64,000 nt of DNA from Bifidobacterium vansinderenii (GTDB lineage: Bacteria > Actinomycetota > Actinomycetes > Actinomycetales > Bifidobacteriaceae), in the NCBI RefSeq assembly GCF_002234915.1, contig NZ_NEWD01000002.1, positions 61-64,060 on the forward strand, read 5' to 3'. This document shows positions 25,833 to 34,645 of the stretch, piece by piece (position 1 is the stretch's first letter; every line of letters begins with the position of its first letter). The position numbers and the translations under genes are program-made. Under the pieces are notes generated by a model. The model was given only the letters and a program-made list of their open reading frames with translations. It had not been told where the DNA came from and did not search any database.

Positions 25833-26510
25833 TCAGAATCCGTGGTCCAGCAGGAAGTTCCTGGTGAGCGTGGGCGCTGAAACGGACGTCGGTTCCGAGT
25901 GCTCGTCGGTGTCGGCCTGCGGCATGGACAGCAGCCGGTCCACGTATCTGGCGATGGGATCAATCTCGAGATTGACGAGGTCCCCGACCTTGCGTTCCGG
26001 CAGTACGGTGTGCTCGGAGGTATGGGGAATGATGGACACGCCGAACGACCGTTCGTCCGCGAAGGTCACGGTCAGGCTGATACCCTCCACCGCTATGGAT
26101 CCCTTCTCCGCGATGAACCGCATCAGATTGCGCGGGGCGCCGATCGTGTAGACCGTGGCGATGCCGTCTCGGACGATGGACTGCACGTCGCCGGTGCCGT
26201 CGATGTGCCCGGAGACGATGTGCCCGGAGAACCGGCTGTCCGCAGGCATGGCACGCTCCACGTTGACGTGGCTTCCCCGGCACAACGAGCCCAAGCTTGA
26301 CCTGCGGAGCGTCTCATGCATGACGTCGGCGGTGAAGGTCGTGCCGTGGATCGAGGTCACGGTCAGGCACACGCCGTTGACGGCGATGCTCTCCCCCAGC
26401 AGCGTGCGATCGGTGACCACGACGTCGGAGGATACGGCGAGCGCGGCGAAGTCGGCTCCGCGGGTCAGCGATTCCACGGTGCCGAGGTCCTCAACGATTC
26501 CGGTGAACAT
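25833..26510 (-). CDS. ribE: Riboflavin synthase alpha chain
   Basis: Dismutates two lumazines into riboflavin. The 225-aa product begins MFTGIVEDLGTVESL, the invariant N-terminus, and has two lumazine-binding barrels, with GESIAVNGVCLTVT in the first and EGISLTVTFADE in the second. Its start overlaps the ribD stop by 20 bp, so the two are translationally linked. The C-terminal extension after residue 200 is variable in the family. Confidence 0.96.
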   Translation of the reverse strand: MFTGIVEDLGTVESLTRGADFAALAVSSDVVVTDRTLLGESIAVNGVCLTVTSIHGTTFTADVMHETLRRSSLGSLCRGSHVNVERAMPADSRFSGHIVSGHIDGTGDVQSIVRDGIATVYTIGAPRNLMRFIAEKGSIAVEGISLTVTFADERSFGVSIIPHTSEHTVLPERKVGDLVNLEIDPIARYVDRLLSMPQADTDEHSEPTSVSAPTLTRNFLLDHGF

Positions 26511-27606
26511 AGTCCACTCCTCCTTCGAGAAGAACGTCGTCTCCGATCGTCCGCACCGTGAGGTTGACGATTCGGTAGCCGTCGGCGGGGTCCTCCACGC
26601 CGGGTCCGCCGACGGGAGATGGGGCCGTGGCGCCGCCGAAGAGTTTGGGTGCGATGTAGGCGTCGATCTTGTCGACGATCCGGGCGTGCAGGGCGGACCA
26701 TGCCAATGTGGCGCCGCCTTCGATCATCACGCTGTCGATGCCACGCTCCCCCAGTGTTCGGATCAGTGCCTGCAGGTCCACGTGCCCTTCAGCGTCGGCG
26801 TCGATCGTCAGCACTTCGCATCCGGCGTCGCGGTACGGTCTGGCCTGTTCCTCGTCGTGGGAGAGGGTAGCGATGATCGTCGGGGTCTCGTGGGCGCTGC
26901 GCACGAGTGCGGCGTCCAGTGGGGTGCGCAACGTGCCGTCGCATACGATGCGCAGCGGGTCATGGCCGTTTTCGATGCGGCAGGTGAGCATCGGATCGTC
27001 GGCGAGGACCGTGCCCACGCCCACCATGATCGCGGCGAAACGGTTGCGGTCCTCATGCACGCGTCTGCGGGACTCCTCTCCGGTGATCCAGCGCGACCGG
27101 CCGGTTGCCGTGGCGATTCTGCCGTCCATGGTCATGGCGTATTTGAGCAGCACGAACGGCGTGCGCCGCACGATGTAGTGCATGAATATCTCGTTGAGGG
27201 CATCGCATTCGTCGCGAAGCACGCCCTGCTCGACGGTGATTCCCGCCCGTTTCAGCTGTCGGATGCCCTTGCCCGCCACCAGCGGATTGGGATCGGACGA
27301 GCCGACGACGACGCGGGAGATGCCGCTGTCGATCACCGCTTGTGTGCATGGCGGCTGCTTGCCCTGATGGCAGCAGGGTTCCAGGGTGACGTACATCGTG
27401 GCGCCGCGGACCGAAACGCCCTGGGCCTTGGCCGCCTCCAATGCGGATCGTTCGGCGTGCCATCCGCCGAAATGGTCATGGTGACCGGTGGCTATGATCT
27501 GGCCGTCGCGTACGATGACGGCTCCCACCATGGGGTTGGGATTGACTTTTCCCACGCCCAGTTTTGCGTGGCGCAATGCCACGGACATGAAATCTCTATC
27601 GTTCAC
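26491..27606 (-). CDS. ribD: Bifunctional riboflavin deaminase/reductase
   Basis: The 371-aa product deaminates and then reduces the GTP-derived pyrimidine. The N-terminal deaminase has the zinc site GWHAERSALEAAKAQG (HAE) and TLEPCCHQGKQPPC (PCxxxxxxPPC). The C-terminal reductase contains SVMIEGGATLAWSAL. GTG 27606 is the start, with AAAGGGGAAAC upstream; the upstream extension would run into the riboswitch terminator. First gene of the operon. Confidence 0.95.
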   Translation of the reverse strand: MNDRDFMSVALRHAKLGVGKVNPNPMVGAVIVRDGQIIATGHHDHFGGWHAERSALEAAKAQGVSVRGATMYVTLEPCCHQGKQPPCTQAVIDSGISRVVVGSSDPNPLVAGKGIRQLKRAGITVEQGVLRDECDALNEIFMHYIVRRTPFVLLKYAMTMDGRIATATGRSRWITGEESRRRVHEDRNRFAAIMVGVGTVLADDPMLTCRIENGHDPLRIVCDGTLRTPLDAALVRSAHETPTIIATLSHDEEQARPYRDAGCEVLTIDADAEGHVDLQALIRTLGERGIDSVMIEGGATLAWSALHARIVDKIDAYIAPKLFGGATAPSPVGGPGVEDPADGYRIVNLTVRTIGDDVLLEGGVDYVHRNR

Positions 27607-27690
27607 GTTTCCCCTTTCGACGCGATAGAGCATGTCCAGGGTACGTGGCGGCGCACGGACCATTCCGCTGCCCCAAACGTATGCCGAAAA

Positions 27691-27725
27691 CAAAAAAATC
27701 CCTGAACTCCATTGGAATTCAGGGG
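27691..27725 (-). terminator. Riboswitch-controlled intrinsic terminator before ribD
   Basis: On the minus strand an 11-bp stem (27724-27714 with 27710-27700, one G-U pair) has a 3-nt loop and is followed by a run of seven T (27698-27692). It sits between the FMN aptamer and ribD, exactly where the expression platform of a transcription-attenuating riboswitch belongs. Confidence 0.9.
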
Positions 27726-27765
27726 CATGCATATACGTGGGCCGCGCAAGGTACGATTGCGCCGC

Positions 27766-27917
27766 CGCATTCTTCTTCCATCCAGACTGTAACTGTCGGT
27801 ACCGGAATCACACCGGTTCACGAACGCCGTAACGTTCCTGCATATTGATTCGATTTCGATCTCAATGCTCGCGGACTATACCGCCGATCGGGAATTTCAC
27901 CCTGCCCTGAAGATGCG
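27766..27917 (-). ncRNA. FMN riboswitch (RFN element)
   Basis: The minus strand matches the RFN consensus throughout: CAGGGTGAAATTCCCGA, then CGGCGGTATAGTCCGCGAG, GTGTGATTCCGGTACC, and AGTCTGGATGGAAGAAG at the 3' side. CGCATCTTC (5') pairs with GAAGAATGCG (3') as P1. It lies upstream of ribD with a terminator downstream, so FMN binding is expected to stop transcription of the riboflavin operon. Confidence 0.97.
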
Positions 27918-28079
27918 TTATTGAGTTATGGCTCTGATTGAACACCGTCTCGACGACATCCCACCTCACTGATCACGGATTCGTCCACATTGTGAACAGA
28001 ATTGCGGTAGGCAAAAAGCAAGAAGGAACGACCCTCGTCATCCACGCGAACGCTCTGATACGGTCATACGGTCGGCCGC

Positions 28080-28829
28080 TTATTCGTCGCCGCCGTCCTT
28101 GGCGCCTTTTACCGAATCCGGGTGGATCACCGGACGCTTGAGATACTTTCCCTGCGATGGCAGATGAGCACGACGACGCTCCATTGCACCGGGGAAGGTG
28201 ATGTTGAACTTCACCGAGATCACGCGCAGCACGAATACGAGGATCACGATGGCCACGTCCAGCACCATTTCGCCGTTGAGGCCCAGATTCCAATACACGG
28301 ACGCACGGTAGGCGAACACAGTGAGCACGCAGGCCACGCATGACGGCACCGCGTACAGATGCTTGTCGCGCAGGATCGACGGCACCTCGTTGAGTAGGAT
28401 GTCTCGAATGGTGCCGCCGGCGAGCGCGGTGAACATGCCCAGAAACGCCGCGGTCATGCCGGACGTGTGGAACGCCAGCGCCTTGGCGGTACCGTTGACG
28501 GCAAACAGGCCCAACGACAGTGCGTCGGTGACGATCATCGACCATTTGAGGTGCTCGATCTCCGGATGCGCGACGGCGACGATGATGCCGGAGAACAATG
28601 CCGTGAGCACGAATCCCTTGTCCGTAATGCCCACGGGAGGCAGGTCGCCGAGCAGCACGTCTCGCGTGATGCCGCCGCCAAGCGCCGTGACCCATGCGAT
28701 AACGAGTATAGAGAAGAGGTCATAATGCTTGCGGATGGCCGCCAAGCCTCCGGAAAGACCGCAGATGAAGATCGCCAGATATTCGATTCCCATGAATACG
28801 GCGTTGCTTTCCAGCGCGACCTGATCCAC
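28080..28829 (-). CDS. UPF0126/TRIC-family membrane protein (possible cation channel)
   Basis: A 249-aa multi-pass protein with two copies of the UPF0126 repeat. Each has the signature glycine-rich helix ending in R-D: ALGGGITRDVLLGDLPP and ALAGGTIRDILLNEVPS. About seven transmembrane helices are visible. Related prokaryotic TRIC proteins form trimeric potassium/cation channels. Start GTG 28829 is chosen because GGGGGAGGGCGCA lies immediately upstream; 27 more upstream codons are open but unlike the family. The C-terminal tail is basic and cytoplasmic. Confidence 0.85.
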   Translation of the reverse strand: MDQVALESNAVFMGIEYLAIFICGLSGGLAAIRKHYDLFSILVIAWVTALGGGITRDVLLGDLPPVGITDKGFVLTALFSGIIVAVAHPEIEHLKWSMIVTDALSLGLFAVNGTAKALAFHTSGMTAAFLGMFTALAGGTIRDILLNEVPSILRDKHLYAVPSCVACVLTVFAYRASVYWNLGLNGEMVLDVAIVILVFVLRVISVKFNITFPGAMERRRAHLPSQGKYLKRPVIHPDSVKGAKDGGDE

Positions 28830-28975
28830 TGCGCCCTCCCCCCATCGACCGCGGGTCTCCCCATATCGAATTTCAGCCGATAAGAGCGTAGCACCGTACG
28901 TCGGTGACACACTGACACCATGCCAGAGTTCGCCCGTTGTTCACCTTCAATGCGTGGCAGCGCGAAATTTTCTGC

Positions 28976-30220
28976 TTAACCTTCGCCCAGCAACAATCGC
29001 CTCATGCCGTCGGCCAGCGAATAGCGGACGGGACGCATGCCCATCGTGACCATGGCTCCACTCTCGACCAGCGGATCCAAAGCCGTGTTCACGCGCTTGC
29101 GGCCGAACTTCAACCCATTCTGCAACTGTGGGCGAGTAACCCGGTGCGGCGGCGTTCCGAATAGTTCCTCCTGAATGAGCACGCCGACGATATCCACCTG
29201 GTCATCGCTCCATCCGCGCTCGCGGCTGAGCTCATAAAGTACGGCCTTGGCACGCTCGAACGCTCCGTACTTTTCGGAAAGATCATCGATGATGCGCCGC
29301 TGCGCATCGTTCACGAACTTCATCATCCGGTAAGAGAACAAACTCGCATCGCAGCAGTTCAATGGGTGCTGAGCATCCTCGAACGCCTTGTAGTACCGGT
29401 CCTTGCCATCAGAGATCACGGGACTGAGACTGATGGCCGTGGGCACGCTCAGATGTCGCCTGAGCTGCAGGGCGAACAAGAACCGTCCCGTTCTGCCGTT
29501 GCCATCGTAGAACGGATGGATGTATTCGAACGCGAAATGGCACATCGCAGCGCGAAGCAACGGCGGTACATCCCGGTTCCCCATGAAGGCAAGCCACTGC
29601 GTAAGCAGCACCTTGATCTCAGATTCCGGAGTGATGCCCGTATGGATGCGCCGCCCGGTAGCCTCGTCATCGATGTAGACGGGACCGTTGCGGAACAGAT
29701 CCCCATCCGGCAGGTCACCGTCATCCAGCTCCCCGGAGACCACTCGGTCGTAAAGGGACCGGATATCCTCCAGACTGCGAGGAAGGGCGAGATGCTCTGG
29801 GTCGTTGTCGCTGAGTGCGAGAAACAGCTTGGCGAACTCGCTGAACCGCTTGCGAGGACCGTTCGTCATGGCGGTCTCAAGCGCCTCGCTGATCTCCTTG
29901 CGAGTGGAACGCACTCCCTCGATACTGTTGGTGCTCTGCATCTCGGCACCGATGAGATCCATGATGTAGGCACGACGGGCGATGGAGGGAAGAGTCTCCC
30001 ATAGAGCGGTCACCATGTTTTCCTGTTCGCGGACACGGTCGAGGATAGCGGCGAGTTCCCGGAAGTTGACCACGAACATCTCGTGGCCACGCAGAACGAT
30101 ACCGGACCTGAACGTGCTCCATCCTTCCAGCCGTTGTCGGTACTCATGTTCGGCAATGGTCTTGGGCGGCTGCGTGGACTGGCTCATATGCGTCATCTGC
30201 CGAATGCTCTTGTACTGCAT
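28976..30220 (-). CDS. Fic domain protein (predicted AMP-transferase, class II autoinhibited)
   Basis: The 414-aa protein has the complete Fic active site HPFYDGNGRTGR near residue 225, supporting nucleotide transfer (usually AMPylation) to a target hydroxyl. An N-terminal inhibitory motif is present in MQSTNSIEGVRSTR (T-x3-E-G), as in class II Fic proteins in which a glutamate blocks ATP. The C-terminal region resembles a winged helix. ATG 30220 follows GGAAAGGG; an ATG 15 nt further upstream has no ribosome site. Target unknown; no antitoxin gene is adjacent. Confidence 0.9.
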   Translation of the reverse strand: MQYKSIRQMTHMSQSTQPPKTIAEHEYRQRLEGWSTFRSGIVLRGHEMFVVNFRELAAILDRVREQENMVTALWETLPSIARRAYIMDLIGAEMQSTNSIEGVRSTRKEISEALETAMTNGPRKRFSEFAKLFLALSDNDPEHLALPRSLEDIRSLYDRVVSGELDDGDLPDGDLFRNGPVYIDDEATGRRIHTGITPESEIKVLLTQWLAFMGNRDVPPLLRAAMCHFAFEYIHPFYDGNGRTGRFLFALQLRRHLSVPTAISLSPVISDGKDRYYKAFEDAQHPLNCCDASLFSYRMMKFVNDAQRRIIDDLSEKYGAFERAKAVLYELSRERGWSDDQVDIVGVLIQEELFGTPPHRVTRPQLQNGLKFGRKRVNTALDPLVESGAMVTMGMRPVRYSLADGMRRLLLGEG

Positions 30221-30450
30221 ATGGTCCCTTTCCATGGTTTTAGGTCAAAGAATTGTCAGAAATTCTAATTCTATTGTTTCTTTTTAGCAAAAAGAAACAA
30301 TAGAGACATTTGCAATGGTATCGATAGCCGACACCACTGGTTCCCGCTAATGCTCGATATCCTCGCAAGAGGCAGTTTTTCACCAGCCCTTGGTTTTGGC
30401 ATGACACTGGAATCGTCACCACAAAACCGCTTCTGAAAGGATTCTCCGTC

Positions 30451-30843
30451 ATGGCCATGCATGCCACTGCCACCGTGCTCGTCCCCGTCTCCGTCAGGCC
30501 GATGTCCGTCGGCGACCGTCTGACTTCCCGCAAGGCGCTGCGAGATGCGTTCGGCGGCAGCATTGCGAAGAACAGCGAGCCGCTCAGGTCGCTCAACGCA
30601 CGTGTGATCACCGTCACCAAGCAGGAGTGGCGTGATGTGACGCTTGAACAGCGCGTGGCCGGCCCGATGCGCAACCACGAGATCACGTTCGTGTTCGTAC
30701 GTGATCCCCGCATTCACATTACCGGAGCACCCACCATGGAATATGTGTTCAAAGGCGTGTTTGTGATCGACAACGATGGCGAGCACGTCCGCGCCATGCG
30801 CATCGCACTCTCCACCACCCCGAATTTCGCGCTGGCCGCATAG
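30451..30843 (+). CDS. Conserved-looking hypothetical protein, 130 aa
   Basis: Starts MAMHATATVLVPVSVRP with GAAAGGA 9 nt upstream. Predicted soluble mixed alpha/beta protein with a basic N-terminal half (RLTSRKALRDAFGGSI) and a C-terminal segment rich in beta-strand (EITFVFVRDPRIHITG, EYVFKGVFVID). No family recognised. Codon use resembles the core genes. It stands alone between the divergent fic gene and the prophage remnant. Confidence 0.65.
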   Translation: MAMHATATVLVPVSVRPMSVGDRLTSRKALRDAFGGSIAKNSEPLRSLNARVITVTKQEWRDVTLEQRVAGPMRNHEITFVFVRDPRIHITGAPTMEYVFKGVFVIDNDGEHVRAMRIALSTTPNFALAA

Positions 30844-30846
30844 CCG

Positions 30847-30884
30847 AGCCGGCATCGGCATCTTGCCGGCCGGCATCCGGCTTT
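30847..30884 (+). terminator. Candidate terminator after the 130-aa gene
   Basis: AGCCGG (30847-30852) pairs with CCGGCT (30877-30882), with nested CGGCA/TGCCG inside, followed by a short T-run. It starts 4 bp after the stop codon. Confidence 0.5.
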
Positions 30885-31037
30885 CCTATTCGCCCACATT
30901 GTGCCCATATTTATTTTCCATCAGAACGCGTCAAACCCCGTCAAAAACGAAATGACCGCTCAGTCCGATCGCGAGTAAGCCGAACAGCTATTATTCAACG
31001 TTCCACGGAAACGGGAGGCAGGGGTCGTCGACCTTGG

Positions 31038-31432
31038 TCAGTCGTCTATCTTCGACGTGACGTATTCGTTGATGGCCTTGGCGTGCTCCTGCATGGCCTC
31101 GAGGCTGTCGCGACGATCAGGCTCGCGGGCAGACCTGTCTCCTATGCCACCTGATTGCGCCATGCGCTGGACTGCTTTTCGGCCTTGAACGCGTCGAGCT
31201 CCTTCTGGAGCTCGACGGCTCGGGCTGCGGCCTTCTGCTGTTCGGTCATCTGGCTTTCCTTGAGCTGTTCCAGCTCGTCGGCAGCCGTCTTGTTGGCCTT
31301 CACGTGCTTCTCCCACTCACGAGAGTGGGCCAGCGTCTCCTCGTACTTCGCCTTCCAATCGACCTCCGTGGCCTGCGTCTCGCCGTTCGGCTCGCCCGCA
31401 GGCTGCTGGGACTCGATGGTTTCCTCGGCCAT
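31038..31432 (-). pseudogene. Broken phage capsid scaffold gene
   Basis: Starts MAEETIESQQPAGEP with AAGGAGGAAGC upstream, then a long charged coiled coil (KYEETLAHSREWEKHVKANK to DAFKAEKQSSAWRNQVA) typical of phage scaffold proteins. A TAG at 31142-31144 interrupts it. The same frame continues ETGLPASLI, the conserved scaffold C-terminus, and a shift to another frame restores SLEAMQEHAKAINEYV up to a TGA at 31038. So the gene carries one nonsense codon and one small indel. Part of a decayed prophage. Confidence 0.75.
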
Positions 31433-31471
31433 GCTTCCTCCTTGGAAAATAGGGTTTGGGGCCCGTGCGGG

Positions 31472-31499
31472 CATAAAAAAACCACCCATGCGGGTGGCT
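31472..31499 (-). terminator. Intrinsic terminator inside the prophage remnant
   Basis: On the minus strand a GCCACCC/GGGTGGT stem with a 4-nt loop is followed by seven T. It lies after the 80-aa gene and before the scaffold pseudogene, isolating the upstream MuF/80-aa pair as its own unit. Confidence 0.85.
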
Positions 31500-31553
31500 A
31501 AAGACAAGAAAAATGGTTATAAACCTAACCATTGGTGATGGATACTGAGAAAA

Positions 31554-31796
31554 TCAGATGCCGCTTCCCCGTATGCCAATAAGTTCGATGAGTCTCTTAT
31601 CGGGGCTATCGATCATGTCTTTCGGCTTGTTGTGATAGAGACAGTGCAACAGATCCGCCCGGAGTTCCTCTTCGGAAAGCCTGACTCCGGTTGCCTCGAT
31701 ATCAAAGTACCCTTTGCGGAAAGCACGATGGTAAGAGCGGAGGAGTTTATTGATGCCGTCACCATTGTGAGCCGCGAAATACTCCTCTTCCGTCAC
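31554..31796 (-). CDS. 80-aa protein coupled to the MuF-like pseudogene (possible immunity protein)
   Basis: Starts (GTG) MTEEEYFAAHNGDGINKLLR. Its GTG overlaps the TGA that closes the MuF-like frame (GTGA), so it was translationally coupled to it. The sequence is helical and charged with no recognised domain. An intrinsic terminator follows. Position and size are those of an immunity gene for a toxin-tailed phage head protein, but this role is inference. Confidence 0.55.
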   Translation of the reverse strand: MTEEEYFAAHNGDGINKLLRSYHRAFRKGYFDIEATGVRLSEEELRADLLHCLYHNKPKDMIDSPDKRLIELIGIRGSGI

Positions 31797-33150
31797 CCCA
31801 GCGTCTCCTCGATCATGATATTGAATATTCTAACGCTTTCCGGGAAGTAATTGACGATGAGCCGCCACGCCTCCGGATTAGATATTTGGGCGTCGAGCAT
31901 CTCGGCGAAAGCCTCCCGTGACTGTCTGGTATTGCCCAAGCCCAGAAAGTATCCAGGAGCCGTATGCCCAACGGAATATGGATGGTCCTCCCCAGCGCGG
32001 CTTGTAGCATGTCTTCCACATTCCGATCGGTCAGTTTGCTGCCTGACTGGATTTCGTTGGCTATTGCGTCAAGAACCGAGGCCCTTGACGCATCCCTGCC
32101 CGAGACCATAAGTACGGCCTGTGTACCACGAAAAAGGGTGTCGGCATCCTGGTTAAGAGCATCGGCAAGCAGCCGCCCCCGACTGGCTCAGCGGAACGAT
32201 ACCCATTCCTGCCCAGTATCCAATCGAGCATATGGCCACTTTCGTGGAATAGATTCTGCCCCTCGCGACGAACATTGTCCCCACTCATAGCGGTATCAAT
32301 ATCAATGTAAATACCACCCTTTGATGGGTTGTATTCAGCGATTCCCTGATACTGCCCATCTTTGATTTCAAAACGATCGGCATATTTTGCCCACAGTCGC
32401 GCAGCGGACTTATGCGTGGTATCGCGAAGAAGCTCGTTAATCTTCTTGGTGTATGAGGCTCCCAGCTGCTGCTCGAGCCTACACCCTCTTGGTATGCGCA
32501 TGTCAGGCTGGAATGCGGATCCATCGCTGAGTTTGTCCGGATTCAAGTAGCGGAGCCATGACGTTATCACTTTCAGACCAGTACCATCGCCAGAGTCTTT
32601 GGCCGACTGCATCGCTTGAGAATACATGCTCTTCCACTCCGACTGTTTTTCGAGCAGCTGCGTGCTTGCACCCCAGCTGGGCACGACCGTGCAATGGCAG
32701 TGCCCGTCGTGGAAGCTCCCGCCCAGGGATGCGGTGTCCTCACTCGAGTAGGCGAAGCCTCGGGACGCGAGCATGACGCAGAACGCGCACGGCTTCACGC
32801 CTCCGCAGACTCGAGCCCAGCGGGGCTTGGTGGGGTCCTTGGCGATGTTGGCTCGCATGGTCATGCGGCCGCTGGTGGCGATCATGTCGGCGATGAACTG
32901 CTGGGCGTCGTCCACGTTGCTCAGGTCGGGCCACAGGTCGGCCAGGGTCACGCCGCTGCGCGCCCGGCCGTTCTTGACCTGCGTGTAGGTCAGGCCCCGC
33001 ATAGTCGGTGTCGTTGAACCCGCCCTGCAGGTCCCAGAGCGCACGATCGGGATCCAATAGTTCCGTCGCATATTCAGGCATGTCCACGTTGCCGTATTCG
33101 CCCCATAGGTCACGCAGCTGTGCCTGTACACGTCGACGACATCGACAAGG
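31793..33150 (-). pseudogene. Frameshifted MuF-like phage head protein with C-terminal zincin-type domain
   Basis: Reading three frames in succession reconstructs one protein. The first part (RRRVQAQLRDLWGEYGN, then GGFNDTDYAG) shifts near 33000 into LTYTQVKNGRARSG and the Cys/His motif CAFCVMLASRG...HCHCTVVPSWG typical of Mu F/SPP1 gp7-type head proteins. The C-terminal part has LFHESGHMLDW (HExxH). A second shift near 32170 leads to LLADALNQDADTLFRGTQ, and a third near 31960 to REAFAEMLDAQISNPEAW, ending at TGA 31793. The 5' end is missing: an in-frame TGA lies upstream. Confidence 0.7.
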
Positions 33151-33190
33151 CCATCAGCTAGGAAACAGAAGAACGTGCCCAAGACGTGCC

Positions 33191-33249
33191 AAAAAACGAA
33201 AAAGAGGACCGCTGAAACCCCAGAAAACACTGGGATTCCAACAGTCCTC
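33191..33249 (-). terminator. ilvE terminator
   Basis: On the minus strand GAGGAC (33249-33244) pairs with GTCCTC (33209-33204) around an inner CCCAG/CTGGG stem, followed by a T-rich tract (33203-33191). It begins 19 bp after the ilvE stop. Confidence 0.8.
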
Positions 33250-33267
33250 AAAACAGGCTGTGAAGGG

Positions 33268-34395
33268 TCAGCAGACCTTCCACATCCAGTTGTGCGGATC
33301 CTCGATCTCGCCGAGCTGGATGCCGAGCAGCTTGTTGCGCAGGGCCACGGTCAGCTCGCCGGAGCCGCCGTCGGCGACGGTCACGTCGAACTTCTCGGAC
33401 TTGAAGCGGCCGATCGGGGTGATGATGGCGGCGGTACCGCAGGCGAACACCTCGGTGACCTCGCCGGACTTGATGTCCTCGAGCAGCTGCTCAAGGGCGA
33501 TCATGGTCTCGACCACGTCGTGGCCGTCGTCCTGCAGCAGCTGGATCAGCGAGCGGCGGGTGACGCCAGGCAGGATGTTGCCGGTCAGGGACGGGGTCTC
33601 CACATGGCCGTCCTTGTGCACGACCATCATGTTCATGCCGCCAAGCTCCTCGAGGTAGGTCTTGGTGGCGGCGTCCACGAAGCACACCTGCTCGCAGCCG
33701 TTCTCGATGCCGGTGTACTCACCGAGCAGGGAGGCGGCGTAGTTGCCACCGCACTTGGCGAAGCCGGTGCCGCCAGGGCCGGTGCGGAACCACTTGTCCT
33801 CCACCCAGATGCTCACGGGCTTGACTCCACCGGGGAAGTACGGGCCGGACGGGGAGGCGATCACGCAGTAGTCGACCTCCTGCGGAGCGCGCACGCCCAG
33901 GAACGGCTCGGAAGCGAACATGAACGGACGCATGTACAGCGTGTACTCACGACGGGACGGCACCCAGTTGGCGTCGCGCTTGACTAGTGCGGCCACGGAG
34001 CCCAGGAAGTCGTCGATCGACAGTTCGGGCAGGTACAGACGCTTCGCGGAGTTCTGGAAACGCTCGGCGTTGGCGTCCGGGCGGAACAGCCAGGTGGAGC
34101 CGTCGGCGTGACGGTAGGCCTTGAGGCCTTCGAAGCACTCCTGAGCGTAGTGCAGCACGGATGCGCCCGGATCCATCTTCAGCGGGGCGTACGGCTCGAC
34201 GCGACGGTCGGACCAGCCTTCGCCCTTGGTCCACGTCATGTGGGTCATGTTGTCGGAGAAGACCTGACCAAACGCCGGCTTGTCGATGAGCTCCTGACGC
34301 TTGGCGTCGGAGGCCGGGTTGTCGTTGGGCAGCACGGTGAAGGCGTCGGCCAGCTTGGACAGGGCCGCCGGATCGTGATGAGTATTTTCTGTCAT
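33268..34395 (-). CDS. ilvE: Branched-chain amino acid aminotransferase
   Basis: PLP enzyme interconverting leucine, isoleucine and valine with their 2-oxo acids. Fold type IV motifs: LHYAQECFEGLKAYR, LYMRPFMFASEPFLGV, KCGGNYAASLLGEY (PLP lysine in FAKCGGNYA), and EVFACGTAAIITPIG. The product is 375 aa if started at MTENTHHD. An in-frame ATG at 34416 would add 7 residues but is immediately preceded by a 6-bp hairpin rather than a ribosome site, so 34395 is preferred with modest certainty. Confidence 0.95.
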   Translation of the reverse strand: MTENTHHDPAALSKLADAFTVLPNDNPASDAKRQELIDKPAFGQVFSDNMTHMTWTKGEGWSDRRVEPYAPLKMDPGASVLHYAQECFEGLKAYRHADGSTWLFRPDANAERFQNSAKRLYLPELSIDDFLGSVAALVKRDANWVPSRREYTLYMRPFMFASEPFLGVRAPQEVDYCVIASPSGPYFPGGVKPVSIWVEDKWFRTGPGGTGFAKCGGNYAASLLGEYTGIENGCEQVCFVDAATKTYLEELGGMNMMVVHKDGHVETPSLTGNILPGVTRRSLIQLLQDDGHDVVETMIALEQLLEDIKSGEVTEVFACGTAAIITPIGRFKSEKFDVTVADGGSGELTVALRNKLLGIQLGEIEDPHNWMWKVC

Positions 34396-34555
34396 TCTCA
34401 GCTTCTTTGTATTCATTGCCGATCGAGAATCGGCTATCAGTATGTCATCGGCGCTTCTGGCGCCGAACTGAGTAACACTTTCTCACATGCCTGTTACCGA
34501 CATGAAAGAAAGTTCACATTATGAAAACGGACGCCGATGATCATCCAAGAACGCA

Positions 34556-34582
34556 AAGAGCCCACACGGACGGTGGGCTCTT
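34556..34582 (-). terminator. rplY terminator
   Basis: 10-bp stem AAGAGCCCAC (34556-34565) with GTGGGCTCTT (34573-34582); T-rich on the minus-strand 3' side. Confidence 0.8.
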
Positions 34583-34645
34583 CTCCGATGGTGGTCCATC
34601 GGTTAGTCGTTCATCGTCGGATGACGATCAGGCGAGCGCTATGGC

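Noticed and set aside
31038-31316. Separate 92-codon gene overlapping the scaffold pseudogene
   Set aside because: Only its last ~25 codons resemble scaffold C-terminus; the rest is an out-of-frame reading of the coiled coil, so it is better explained by a frameshift.
32061-33251. Single intact 396-aa protein in the remnant
   Set aside because: Its first ~85 and last ~35 residues are out-of-frame readings of a larger conserved protein; homology continues in other frames on both sides.
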